Below, piece after piece: positions 49,531 through 61,330 of a DNA stretch of 64,000 nt. The notes beneath the pieces are model-generated. The model was not told where the DNA came from. It saw only the letters and a list, made by a program, of their open reading frames with translations, and searched no databases. The stretch is from Eudorina sp. 2006-703-Eu-15 (taxonomy: Eukaryota; Chlorophyta; Chlorophyceae; Chlamydomonadales; Volvocaceae): contig BDSI01000128.1 in assembly GCA_003117195.1 (NCBI GenBank), forward strand, positions 272,168 to 336,167, in the 5' to 3' direction. Within the stretch, counting starts at the first letter, position 1, and every line of letters begins with the position of its first letter. The position numbers and the translations under genes were made by a program.

Positions 49531-49867
49531 TAAACAATGCGTGCATGTGCCCCTCATAGTTTCTGGTTAGCACTCTAACTATCTAAACTATCCGCAGATT
49601 AGTTATCAGATGATGATGACCCGCCCACGCCACCAAACGACGTCATCAATTACATCAATCACTACTGATGATGGCTGAGTTGATCTTACTTACAAATCAG
49701 CACCGATCTGCATCATTCACTCATCATGCATGTGTTCACGTGCGTGCATACGTATGTGCCGTATGGATTCAATCTTTTTACGAATAAATAATTAACTGTT
49801 TGCTTGGGGCCTCGCAAAGTGTCCAGAAATATTCGGATGGATTCCTCGCAAATCTATCTACATGTAT

Positions 49868-51142
49868 GTATTTATTTCCGGCGACGGGGCATCCAGTTTG
49901 CGGTAAGCACGGTGACCCGTACATGACCCGTGCTCGAGCAAGGGTAAAAATAATGTACGGTGCGTGCACCGTGGCTTACCCCTTGCTCAAGCAAGGGTAC
50001 ACACATATTCTTCATTTGAGACAGCACAAGTGCAAATGAATATAAAATTCAATTTTATATTGTCGTGGATGTTTGGGGCACAAAAGGACACAAGGGTGGG
50101 ACAAACAATCCGACCCTGCAGCGGCCTGAGCAAGGGGCCGTGCGCGACCCTTGCTCAGGGTGTTGCGGCCGCGATCTAGGCCCCGACACACCGTTCGGCC
50201 CCGGCAACAGGCGCAACTGCACTGCCCGGCCCTGCGCAGCCGTGCAGTCCCTAGCCGCGCCCAGGCGACCCCGGCGCGGGAGCCCTGGGACCCTGCCGTA
50301 CACCTGGCGTTCGCTCGCAGCCCTTGCTCAGGACCGGCGCGGCCACGGGGCCGCCGCCCGACCTGCCCGACCGCTCCTGCGCATGCTCCGGCACCTGCCT
50401 GCCGCGGCGGGGTCCTGGGCTGGCCGCTATTTGCAACCTCGCTCCTGAAGTCCTTGCAGCACCTCGTCACCCTCAGCAACTCGGGAGGCGCGCCCCTGCC
50501 GGTGCGGTAAAGCAAGCTAGCCTAATCGTATTAGCTAATGGTGCACCGTCCGAGTGCCTCTGCCGTACGTCTCCCTCCGGAAGCACATCCATCAGTTGAC
50601 ACTACCGCAATTAGGCGGCGTAAGGTTCTGGGTTCGAATCCCAGGGTGACCCCCGACATTGTTCGGGGGCACGAGATTATGGCTAGCTGCTGGGAGATAT
50701 CGGACCCGCCATCACTCGTCCGAATATATGTCAACGGGAAGATATCATGTCCTAGTGAAGCAAGGGGGCAAGAATCTCAAACTCCATCTGTTGGCAGGCA
50801 AAAAGTATCTGAAATTTCAGAAGTTTTCGGGCAATTAGATGTTTTATATCTTAAGATAGCCACCCTGGCCTGAATGCCCAGTTCGCGGTTCCATCAATAT
50901 ACGCACGCACCCTTATTAGAGATCCCGCGAATGATTTCGTTTTAGACTCGCTGCAGCTGGGTGCGTGCGTGGTCCGGTCCCAACCCCACCAATTACTCCA
51001 ATCCCCGTCTATCTCGGCGGTCGGCCTAGCTTTGCAAAGCTGGCAACTCGCTGCCATACATCCAGAGAACTCCATGACTACGTACCATGCATGAGTGCGC
51101 GCGCCTTAGCTACATGTATTTATTTCCGGCGACGGGGCATCC
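49868..51142. repeat. Block bracketed by 27-nt direct repeats in the unit 1 spacer
   Basis: Identical 27-nt ends at 49868-49894 and 51116-51142, 1248 nt apart. The interior is GC-richer than its flanks and contains dyads CCTGAGCAAGGG/CCCTTGCTCAGG (50125-50136 and 50148-50159). The same block is present in unit 2. It could be a mobile-element remnant. Confidence 0.6.
50525..50680 (+). other. tRNA-related (Pol III box-like) sequence in the array spacer
   Basis: A perfectly paired T-arm CTGGGTTCGAATCCCAG (about 50629-50645) is preceded by a weak A-box-like TTAGCTAATGG about 100 nt upstream and followed by a CCCCCGA...TCGGGGG hairpin. The spacing is too long for a normal tRNA and no acceptor stem pairs. 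SINE-like; repeated at about 58938-59093. Confidence 0.35.
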
Positions 51143-51199
51143 GCAGCTAGCCCTGGCCACGGGCTATTAGGGCTATGCGCCTCGCCTCATTGTGCACGG

Positions 51200-51325
51200 T
51201 GCGCCATGGTGGCGCAGTTTCGTTTCTGCAGTAGTGTATATATATGCATGTGTGTATGTTGAGGAACGAAGCTTCAACTGCTGTCACCGATGACCCGCGG
51301 GGTCCGCTGTAACATCATTAATAAC
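51200..51325 (+). repeat. Dispersed repeat family 4, copy in the spacer
   Basis: GGTGCGCCATGGTGGCGCAG, CTGCTGTCACCGATGACCCG and GGGGTCCGCTGTAACATC, in the same order as at 46065-46195. Confidence 0.8.
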
Positions 51326-52644
51326 TTATTAGTCCCGCCGTTCGTTGCTTTTTTCCACGCCGCGCTCGCCTCGGGAGGGTTTCGGCTCGTGAACGGGGTC
51401 GGTGTGTACTTGTGTATGTATTGCTTCTTGGGGCGGGGGAAACGTGGGCGCGGCCTGGGACCTTGTTCACCGAATGATCGATGTTTATGGCACATGCATG
51501 TGATTGGGCCCGCAAGCAATCGAGTGAGTACAATAGAAGTCGGTCGCAGCTGTATATATGTAGTAGGTAGCCTATTTAATGCCTGTGACCATATATGTGT
51601 GCGTGCATGCAGCAGCTGCTTCGTTCATTCGTCCTCACAGACACCGACGGACGGACGAACTCGGTTCTACGAAGCGAAGTTGCCTGATATGGAGGATGGA
51701 TGGAGTGGAGGCGTGGCGGATTGAATCCAATTGGAATCCATACTCACCCATGCATGCGAAGGGGCCCTAGCAATCATGCATGTAACGGTTACAGAATCAT
51801 GCATGCATGGGAACTATCTACTCGCTCCTGAGCATGCCCAGGAACAACCACCGGCCGGATAATTGCAATATTATTGTTTGAGACACGAAGAAACCAAACA
51901 AGTGCAGTAGGGGGGACACGCACGTTTCTGCCGTCTACGGCACGGCAGCTAACAGCAGCGGCGGCGCGACATATGTACATGTACAGCAGCTCCGCGCGAT
52001 GCATATATACATGCATGCGTGCGTGTAGTGCGCGCGTTCGGCGGTGCAGCTGCCATGATGATAGATGATTGCAACAACAGAAAACGAGAAGCAAACCATG
52101 TGTGCTGTCGGTGGTCAGGCATTCACGCCGGGCGGCGGGTGCGATTGCGTACGTACGTATCTTACATTATTGATGATGAAATGGTACAACAATAAGTTTG
52201 ACAAATAACAATGGATGAAGCACGCCGTGCGGCCACCGACAGCAGTAGTAATCATAATATTCGTCCCGTTATATATCCTTCGTTGTTCAAAATTAGATGG
52301 ACGGAGGTACTTGCGATTACGTTCTTCTTTCAAATAATATCTGACGTACATACAATATGTAACAAGATAGACACATACAGGCAGCTGTGACCTGCAGGTG
52401 ATTACCTATATATCATACACAACCAGGTCGCCCATCCAGGCTAGCTGCTGCTCAGCAGCGTATCGCTCTCTCGGCACGGGCAGGCAACGGGCAGCAGCAG
52501 GTTGCCTGATTAGGAGTGGATTCCATACAGTGCTTGTAGTGCCAGTCACACCTAGCTGCTTAGCTGCCAGTACCTACATGGACGACATACATCGACTTCG
52601 AATCCAAAGGATATGTACTGCTGCCGTAACCCGTTCACGCGTAC

Positions 52645-52652
52645 ATATAAAT
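52645..52652 (+). promoter_or_regulatory. TATA box candidate, CAP-lectin copy 2
   Basis: TATAAATA about 264 bp before the ATG at 52916; same context as copy 1. Confidence 0.55.
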
Positions 52653-52915
52653 AGGACCGGGCGGGTCTGTGTACATGCCAGCAGTGTCTCAGGTATGTTT
52701 CTTTCTCACAGCGCATCAACTACAAGATTCAAACCCTCCGACCCGTACATCTTATACTTCCACGGCCAAGTTGCTTGCTTGCTTTGCACTAATTGCACCT
52801 GCTCTTATTAACCGAATCGCATTCGTTTATTTATTCACGTATTCCTTTGCCGGGCTTCCTGACAGCAGTAGTCTATCAAGCAAGGACTGCTTCAATATTG
52901 CTATCATTACCATAC

Positions 52916-55900
52916 ATGAGTGGCAGTATGCGCCGTCGTTTGCCGCCGGCGGTTGCTGGTGCTGCTGGAGGCCTGCTGCTGCTGTCGCCACCAAAGCCCG
53001 CCGTGGCCCTCCTCCTCATCATCATCATGGCGGCGTTTCATTCGGTCGCATGCCTCGGCGGGGTCGTCGCTGCCGCCGCTGGTAACACCAGTAGTAGTGA
53101 GGCCGCCGCACCCCGTCCCATCAGCCTGGAAGAAGCCACTGCGCATGCGGCTCCGATCAGCGAGTTGGTGTTTGGAGTGCTGGCACCAGGGCTGGTTGTT
53201 GCCCCGGCGGCGGCGGCCAGCTTATCAGCAGCACCAGCGGCGGCGAATGCCTCGGCTACCTTATTAACCGCGGCTGGCAGCAATAATAATGGCACGACTG
53301 CAGAGCAGCAGCAGAGGGGCAACAGACGCATGCTTCAGCAACTGCGTTGCTCGTCGACGGATACCTCTGCAGCTGCGGTACGTATTGTCGGTATTGAACG
53401 TAAATATATATATGTATATACGTAGGACGACGTATGTAGAGCCTTCGGCGGACACCGACGGGCGCGCGCATGCAGATCCACAACGGAATTACTTTTTGTG
53501 CGGTGCATGGATCCATACATCCGGATGTATGACCGAGCGATAATAATAGATCACGCATACGTGCATACGGCATGCTATTCATGCAAATATCTACACATAT
53601 CGACACGAGCAACTAGCTATCAATATATAGACACGCCTTCCTTCATTCGTTACTTTCGTTTCCAAGCAATTTTCGTACATATACACTATATATACCGACA
53701 CATGATAAAGGTGCGACACCACCGGGTTGCATACTCCACGCATCCTGCCTGCTATATGTCGTACATATGCAGTGCGCGCGCGTTCCTGCATGCATGCTGC
53801 GTGTGGGTGCACCCGCACGTGCGTGCGTTCCTTCGCCTTGGTTTGGTCGGTGATTTATCGCTCGTTGCACCGCACGCACACCCTCATCTATCAAATGTCA
53901 TAATGTCGTTGACTAGCTATCTCAAAAGATGTTCCCGCGCACTCATTGTTGCGGCGTATACTCCGTACATACCACCGTACGTGTGCGTATGTTTACATAA
54001 TATAGCCGATCGACACACTCACTCCACACTACTACTGCGTGCTGCTGGCATGGCGGTGGCCCCTCCATCCAGGTCCTCGAGTGCACTAACGCGGTCCGCA
54101 CCAACCCCGCGATTCTGTCGGACGCACCTTGCTACAACAGCATCAGGGTACGTCCGTGAGCGGTTGCATGCGGTTGCATGTGTACTGCACGTATGTATGT
54201 GAGGGTGGGACCGTACGGGCAGGACCCTGATGGGTGCTCGCGAGCAACCGTGCGTGGCTCCCCAAGACTACGGGCCACCGCTGGCGAAGTGACCGCTGCC
54301 TTGTTTGGGGTGTTAGTTGGGGTCGGTGGTGGTTCGCTCACTTCATACCATCCCCCTGAGCGGGCTTTATCCCTAGCTGGGGTTGGTTCTCAGGAACAGG
54401 CAGGGTAGGCAGGGTGGTGCCCTGGTAGTGTGGGGCCGGGGTAGCCGGCGTGGAGTGTTTCGTTGCACTTGTGGAGCCTGTCCGGTGCGCCATACATGGT
54501 GGCGCAGTTTCGTTTCTGTGTATAGTGTATCGATGTAATCGATGTGTGGTCGGTGAGGAAGCTTCGGCTGCTGTCACCGATGAACCGCGGGGTCCGCTGT
54601 AACATCCTTAATAAAATATGATACACAGATACTCCGTCGCTGTCTAGCAATCTACCCTACGTACCCAACTTATTGTTGCACGCAGAATGCAAAATAAAGG
54701 TACATACGGAATAAAGAGGCTCTGTATGTATAATAGGTCGGTCCACCTGCCGCCGCCTGCTGCTGATGACATGCATGCATAATGTTTGCCGGCCATGTCC
54801 CGGTCGTCGTCCCTCCGCCGCCCAACATCCCCACCCCCCGCAGTCCTGGCTCGCGAACCCGCCCCGCCGAGCTCTGACGTCCAACAGTGCCCTGACAACC
54901 GCTGCCGTACGGCACAACAATTTAATGATCTCCCAGAACAGAATGGACCACGTGTAAGCATACGTACATATGTATTATATGTAAACAGTGTATAGAAGGC
55001 GCGGCCGATCGTCGTACGTATGTACGGGCTGTCCAAACTCACAATCCTGCTTTATTACGGCAGCTTGCTTTCCATCGTCGTGGTGGTGCACCACAACGAT
55101 GAATTGCAAGCTGCCATGATATATAGTGTGCCTGCCTTACCATCCCACGCAGCACTGCCTGGTGCTCATGTGGACTATACTTGCCTTACTGTGCCTGCTG
55201 CTTGCACATACAGCCTCGCTCTTTATTTATTATGCACATCCTTCCTTAAGCTGCTCAGTCGGTTCTGCTGCCTGCTACGCTTTCCTTACGTGTCCGCCAT
55301 GTGCCACTTCTTAATAATCCATGTTCACAGCCATGCCAGCAGGGGGGTTCGACAGGGGGGGCTCCCTCCATGTCCCCTTTTTCCCTGAATAGTCTTTCTA
55401 ATGGGGCGGGGGCTGTTATTACGTATTATTTGTATTATTATTATTCTAACGAACCAACCAACGAACGAACGTCGGTACTTACTCGTCCCACATGCATGCT
55501 ATTCGCTCCCTCGTAGGCTGCCTGGCGAGCGCGACCTCGGCAGCCGAATCCGGGACGCCGGCTACAGCTTCTCGGGTTGTGCTGAGAACATTGCGATGGG
55601 CCACTCCAGCGCAAAAGATGTGGTGACGGCCTGGCTGTGGTGAGCATACATGCATGGAAGAGTTAATATATATTTATTAACGCAAGCAAAATTTACGCAC
55701 ATGCATGCATGCATGCATGTATACATGCATGAACTTGCTTACGTGAGCTGGCGGACCGTTCAGCCATACGTACACCTACCTGATGCACCACAACCAATAA
55801 TATAATAATAACGATGTCACACGAACGTATGTACGCACGTGCGTGCGGCACCGCTGCAGACACGCACGCAAATAAAAAGGCCGGTTAGGCCGTTGCACGA

Positions 55901-57345
55901 CATGCATGCCTACGTGGCTGGATGGCGTATGTATCTATCGATCGATGTTTCTAACGTTTCCTGCTTGTTGGTGCGTCCGTCCGTCCGTCCGTCCGTCCGT
56001 CCGCCATCGTAGCTCGGAAGGCCATCGTGTCAACATGTTCTCTTGCAAATACGCGGACATTGGAGTGGCGTCGGGCGGGGCTCGAAGGTTCTACACGCAG
56101 GTACGTACATACGGTACCTACTTGCGTACGCGAATGGACGTATATATACGGTAGAAATTAAACCGCTACATACAAGATGGACCCGAGTCCCGATCGAACG
56201 GGGGGCGTTCGTTCCAGCCGCGCGACGGGCCCAGCGAGCTCGTTCGTAATACTCGTAGCATAGGCATCTCATCTCGCTCCGTCGCTCATTAGTCCCTACT
56301 ACGCCTACCAAGGACTGCGCACCTACGTACCTAGCTGTCCTCCATCACCCGCGGGGTCGTCATGCAGCCGTACCGGCTGACGCACCAGCAGATCAACAGC
56401 GCGCCGCCAGGTAGGGGGTGCCTCTCCTACCTGGCTGGAAATCTCGCGAGACCCACACATGCATAGCGGGGAGCGAAGGAGATGGGATTCGAACCTACAT
56501 ACCGCTGACTTCTGGATATGAGACGTCATTCGATTTGCGGCTTAGTAGTTACTAAGCTAATTACTCGAGGTCAAGGCGGGCGATGCGAAGCAGCTGTAGA
56601 TAGAGCAGCAACGAGCAGCAACAGCAGGTAAGTCCTCGCCTCCGCAAGCAAACACAATTCCATCCCCTCACTCTCCCTGGCTTTCCGAAGGAAGGATCGT
56701 ACACTTCCGTACGTGCATGCGTGTGTGACAAGAAAGGAGAGGCGTACGCCAAGACTGCCGCCTGATACATCTACGGGATCAATTAATAAATCGATGCACG
56801 CAGAACTTCGGATGCCGCTATGGGACGAGCTGCAACAGCTGCGGCAGCTCGGACGGCGGCGGCAGCTCGGGGGCGGCGGCGGCGGCGGCAGCTCGGGCGG
56901 CGGTGGTTCATCCTCAGGCGATTGGATTGAGTTGCGCCCGATGCACATCTCGGGTCAGTCGTTTTGCCTGGACATTCAGTGGAGCCAGACGGGCAACGGC
57001 ATCCCCGTGCATCAGTGGTCGTGCAACAAGTCTCTAGCCCAGAAATTCCGGTTGGCGGCCTCCGGAAAGGGCTGGAGTGTGGTCGACTCCTGGGGACGGT
57101 GCTTGGATGTGCCCGGGTTTCAGACGGGTAACGGCGTCGGGCTGACGATGTGGCAGTGCCATGGCGGCGTGAACCAGCAGTTTTACTTCGAAGGTGCCGG
57201 TCAGCAGTACGTGTACAGGCTGCGCAATGTGAACAGTGGGAAGTGCGTCGGGATCCAGGGATCCAGCTCCACCGCCGGTGTGCAGTTCACGCAGAACGAC
57301 TGTACCAACACCGCCAACCAGGCCTTCATGCTGTACCGCTTCTGA
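52916..57345 (+). pseudogene. CAP-domain/ricin-B-type lectin gene, copy 2, with a one-base deletion in the linker
   Basis: Same exon plan as copy 1: 52916-53377, 54073-54147, 54844-54953, 55517-55639, 56013-56100, 56804-57345. Exons 1-5 have identical lengths and are intact, so the anchor and the whole CAP domain can be made. The last exon is 542 nt instead of 543: the G run after AGCTC (about 56868) has five G where copy 1 has six. With the normal splice this shifts the frame in the Gly linker, gives an Ala/Arg-rich run and stops before the lectin domain. The lectin frame itself remains open (DWIELRP to LYRF) and closely matches copy 1. It could be a truncated CAP-only protein, a young pseudogene, a base-calling error in a homopolymer, or be rescued by alternative splicing (see findings). 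Amino-acid changes from copy 1 include LLLL for LLLP, GTT for GTS and DHV for DHM. Confidence 0.75.
56335..56410 (+). other. Cryptic 76-nt exon candidate in intron 5 of CAP-lectin copy 2
   Basis: Bounded by an acceptor-like ACCTAG and a donor-like CAGGTAGGG, and open in the phase entering from exon 5 (LSSITRGVVMQPYRLTHQQ...). The equivalent in copy 1 is 47922-47997. Its length leaves a remainder of 1, opposite to the deletion in copy 2. Skipping it gives the family-consensus join YTQ-NFG, so it is probably not constitutive. Confidence 0.35.
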
Positions 57346-60300
57346 TGAATGAACACACATGCACCGCGTGTATGTGCAGGTGATGTGTAGATAGACAGCA
57401 GGATCGCACGCATACGTACACCGACAGCCTCATGTGTTGCCACACACAGGCGGCGTAGGCGGCGGCGTACTTTCTGTATGTACGTACGCATGTTTATATG
57501 TCTGCCCATGCATGCAATGCAGAGCCGGATCTATAGTCACAAGCAACCCATGCATTCGTCCGTCCCTTATTGGATCGTAATCGTTTCAGCATGTATAGAT
57601 AGGCGGCCTACCTGCTGCGTGCTGTGTTCGCTCGGCTTGTTTCATTATTATTTCGTTTATTCGCTGGATGGATTGAGGAAGCCCGCGCTATATCGATGGT
57701 GCGCGTGCGTGGGTCCGTCGGTCGGTATGTGCGATCGGTCTGTGCGTGGGACGTACGGACGACGGATCGCACGGACATCGATGTATGTTACAGCGGATGT
57801 TACAGTGGCGGTATGTACTAAATGTACGGGCGGGCGGCCTACATACGCAGGCGGCCGGCCGCCGGCAGCTCGCTAAATGCCGTATCATTAATTCGTTGCA
57901 CAATTGGTACGGCGGCGGGGGTGAATAATTAAAAAAATGTAATAAACAATGCGTGCATGTGCCCCTCATAGTTTCTGGTTAGCACTCTAACTATCTAAAC
58001 TATCCGCAGATTAGTTATCAGATGATGATGACCCGCCCACGCCACCAAACGACGTCATCAATTACATCAATCACTACTGATGATGGCTGAGTTGATCTTA
58101 CTTACAAATCAGCACCGATCTGCATCATTCACTCATCATGCATGTGTTCACGTGCGTGCATACGTATGTGCCGTATGGATTCAATCTTTTTACGAATAAA
58201 TAATTAACTGTTTGCTTGGGGCCTCGCAAAGTGTCCAGAAATATTCGGATGGATTCCTCGCAAATCTATCTACATGTATGTATTTATTTCCGGCGACGGG
58301 GCATCCAGTTTGCGGTAAGCACGGTGACCCGTACATGACCCGTGCTCGAGCAAGGGTAAAAATAATGTACGGTGCGTGCACCGTGGCTTACCCCTTGCTC
58401 AAGCAAGGGTACACACATATTCTTCATTTGAGACAGCACAAGTGCAAATGAATATAAAATTCAATTTTATATTGTCGTGGATGTTTGGGGCACAAAAGGA
58501 CACAAGGGTGGGACAAACAACCCGACCCTGCAGCGGCCTGAGCAAGGGGCCGTGCGCGACCCTTGCTCAGGGTGTTGCGGCCGCGATCTAGGCCCCCGAC
58601 ACACCGTTCGGCCCCGGCAACAGGCGCAACTGCACTGCCCGGCCCTGCGCAGCCGTGCAGTCCCTAGCCGCGCCCAGGCGACCCCGGCGCGGGAGCCCTG
58701 GGACCCTGCCGTACACCTGGCGTTCGCTCGCAGCCCTTGCTCAGGACCGGCGCGGCCACGGGGCCGCCGCCCGACCTGCCCGACCGCTCCTGCGCATGCT
58801 CCGGCACCTGCCTGCCGCGGCGGGGTCCTGGGCTGGCCGCTATTTGCAACCTCGCTCCTGAAGTCCTTGCAGCACCTCGTCACCCTCAGCAACTCGGGAG
58901 GCGCGCCCCTGCCGGTGCGGTAAAGCAAGCTAGCCTAATCGTATTAGCTAATGGTGCACCGTCCGAGTGCCTCTGCCGTACGTCTCCCTCCGGAAGCACA
59001 TCCATCAGTTGACACTACCGCAATTAGGCGGCGTAAGGTTCTGGGTTCGAATCCCAGGGTGACCCCCGACATTGTTCGGGGGCACGAGATTATGGCTAGC
59101 TGCTGGGAGATATCGGACCCGCCATCACTCGTCCGAATATATGTCAACGGGAAGATATCATGTCCTAGTGAAGCAAGGGGGCAAGAATCTCAAACTCCAT
59201 CTGTTGGCAGGCAAAAAGTATCTGAAATTTCAGAAGTTTTCGGGCAATTAGATGTTTTATATCTTAAGATAGCCACCCTGGCCTGAATGCCCAGTTCGCG
59301 GTTCCATCAATATACGCACGCACCCTTATTAGAGATCCCCGCGAATGATTTCGTTTTAGACTCGCTGCAGCTGGGTGCGTGCGTGGTCCGGTCCCAACCC
59401 CACCAATTACTCCAATCCCCGTCTATCTCGGCGGTCGGCCTAGCTTTGCAAAGCTGGCAACTCGCTGCCATACATCCAGAGAACTCCATGACTACGTACC
59501 ATGCATGAGTGCGCGCGCCTTAGCTACATGTATTTATTTCCGGCGACGGGGCATCCGCAGCTAGCCCTGGCCACGGGCTATTAGGGCTATGCGCCTCGCC
59601 TCATTGTGCACGGTGCGCCATGGTGGCGCAGTTTCGTTTCTGCAGTAGTGTATATATATGCATGTGTGTATGTTGAGGAACGAAGCTTCAACTGCTGTCA
59701 CCGATGACCCGCGGGGTCCGCTGTAACATCATTAATAACTTATTAGTCCCGCCGTTCGTTGCTTTTTTCCACGCCGCGCTCGCCTCGGGAGGGTTTCGGC
59801 TCGTGAACGGGGTCGGTGTGTACTTGTGTATGTATTGCTTCTTGGGGGCGGGGGAAACGTGGGCGCGGCCTGGGACCTTGTTCACCGAATGATCGATGTT
59901 TATGGCACATGCATGTGATTGGGCCCGCAAGCAATCGAGTGAGTACAATAGAAGTCGGTCGCAGCTGTATATATGTAGTAGGTAGCCTATTTAATGCCTG
60001 TGACCATATATGTGTGCGTGCATGCAGCAGCTGCTTCGTTCATTCGTCCTCACAGACACCGACGGACGGACGAACTCGGTTCTACGAAGCGAAGTTGCCT
60101 GATATGGAGGATGGATGGAGTGGAGGCGTGGCGGATTGAATCCAATTGGAATCCATACTCACCCATGCATGCGAAGGGGCCCTAGCAATCATGCATGTAA
60201 CGGTTACAGAATCATGCATGCATGGGAACTATCTACTCGCTCCTGAGCATGCCCAGGAACAACCACCGGCCGGATAATTGCAATATTATTGTTTGAGACA

Positions 60301-60628
60301 CGAAGAAACCAAACAAGTGCAGTAGGGGGGACACGCACGTTTCTGCCGTCTACGGCACGGCAGCTAACAGCAGCGGCGGCGCGACATATGTACATGTACA
60401 GCAGCTCCGCGCGATGCATATATACATGCATGCGTGCGTGTAGTGCGCGCGTTCGGCGGTGCAGCTGCCATGATGATAGATGATTGCAACAACAGAAAAC
60501 GAGAAGCAAACCATGTGTGCTGTCGGTGGTCAGGCATTCACGCCGGGCGGCGGGTGCGATTGCGTACGTACGTATCTTACATTATTGATGATGAAATGGT
60601 ACAACAATAAGTTTGACAAATAACAATG
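57346..60628. other. Spacer between CAP-lectin copies 2 and 3
   Basis: A duplicate of 48934-52213: TGTAA at 57938-57942, the direct-repeat-bracketed block (from about 58280 to 59556), the B-box sequence at about 59045 and a family 4 repeat at about 59615-59740. No protein gene is seen. Confidence 0.7.
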
Positions 60629-61059
60629 GATGAAGCACGCCGTGCGGCCACCGACAGCAGTAGTAATCATAATATTCGTCCCGTTATATATCCTTCGTTG
60701 TTCAAAATTAGATGGACGGAGGTACTTGCGATTACGTTCTTCTTTCAAATAATATCTGACGTACATACAATATGTAACAAGATAGACACATACAGGCAGC
60801 TGTGACCTGCAGGTGATTACCTATATATCATACACAACCAGGTCGCCCATCCAGGCTAGCTGCTGCTCAGCAGCGTATCGCTCTCTCGGCACGGGCAGGC
60901 AACGGGCAGCAGCAGGTTGCCTGATTAGGAGTGGATTCCATACAGTGCTTGTAGTGCCAGTCACACCTAGCTGCTTAGCTGCCAGTACCTACATGGACGA
61001 CATACATCGACTTCGAATCCAAAGGATATGTACTGCTGCCGTAACCCGTTCACGCGTAC

Positions 61060-61067
61060 ATATAAAT
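61060..61067 (+). promoter_or_regulatory. TATA box candidate, CAP-lectin copy 3
   Basis: TATAAATA about 264 bp before the ATG at 61331; same context as copies 1 and 2. Confidence 0.55.
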
Positions 61068-61330
61068 AGGACCGGGCGGGTCTGTGTACATGCCAGCAGT
61101 GTCTCAGGTATGTTTCTTTCTCACAGCGCATCAACTACAAGATTCAAACCCTCCGACCCGTACATCTTATACTTCCACGGCCAAGTTGCTTGCTTGCTTT
61201 GCACTAATTGCACCTGCTCTTATTAACCGAATCGCATTCGTTTATTTATTCACGTATTCCTTTGCCGGGCTTCCTGACAGCAGTAGTCTATCAAGCAAGG
61301 ACTGCTTCAATATTGCTATCATTACCATAC

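Larger units (their letters stand above)
42372..52213 (+). repeat. Tandem unit 1 (CAP-lectin array)
   Basis: Homology to unit 2 starts at GATGAAGCACGCC (42372, 52214 and 60629). Without an extra segment at about 42524-43965, the length is about 8.4 kb. It carries CAP-lectin copy 1 and its 3' spacer. It differs from unit 2 by scattered substitutions and small indels. Confidence 0.92.
48934..52213. other. Spacer between CAP-lectin copies 1 and 2; no protein gene seen
   Basis: A TGTAA polyadenylation candidate is at 49526-49530, about 590 nt after the stop. A 27-nt direct repeat (GTATTTATTTCCGGCGACGG...) at 49868-49894 and 51116-51142 brackets a more GC-rich block. Within that block are hairpins built on AGCAAGGG/CCCTTGCT (49931-49995 and 50125-50159) and a B-box sequence (50632-50642). 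Family 4 repeat at 51200-51325. Confidence 0.7.
52214..60628 (+). repeat. Tandem unit 2 (CAP-lectin array), 8415 bp
   Basis: Complete unit from GATGAAGCACGCC at 52214 to the same sequence at 60629. It carries CAP-lectin copy 2. The visible part of unit 3 is almost indistinguishable from it; one difference seen is the length of a C run before exon 3. Confidence 0.95.

Noticed and set aside
50629..50645. Functional tRNA gene
   Set aside because: The T-arm is perfect, but no matching acceptor, D and anticodon arms can be drawn at normal spacing.
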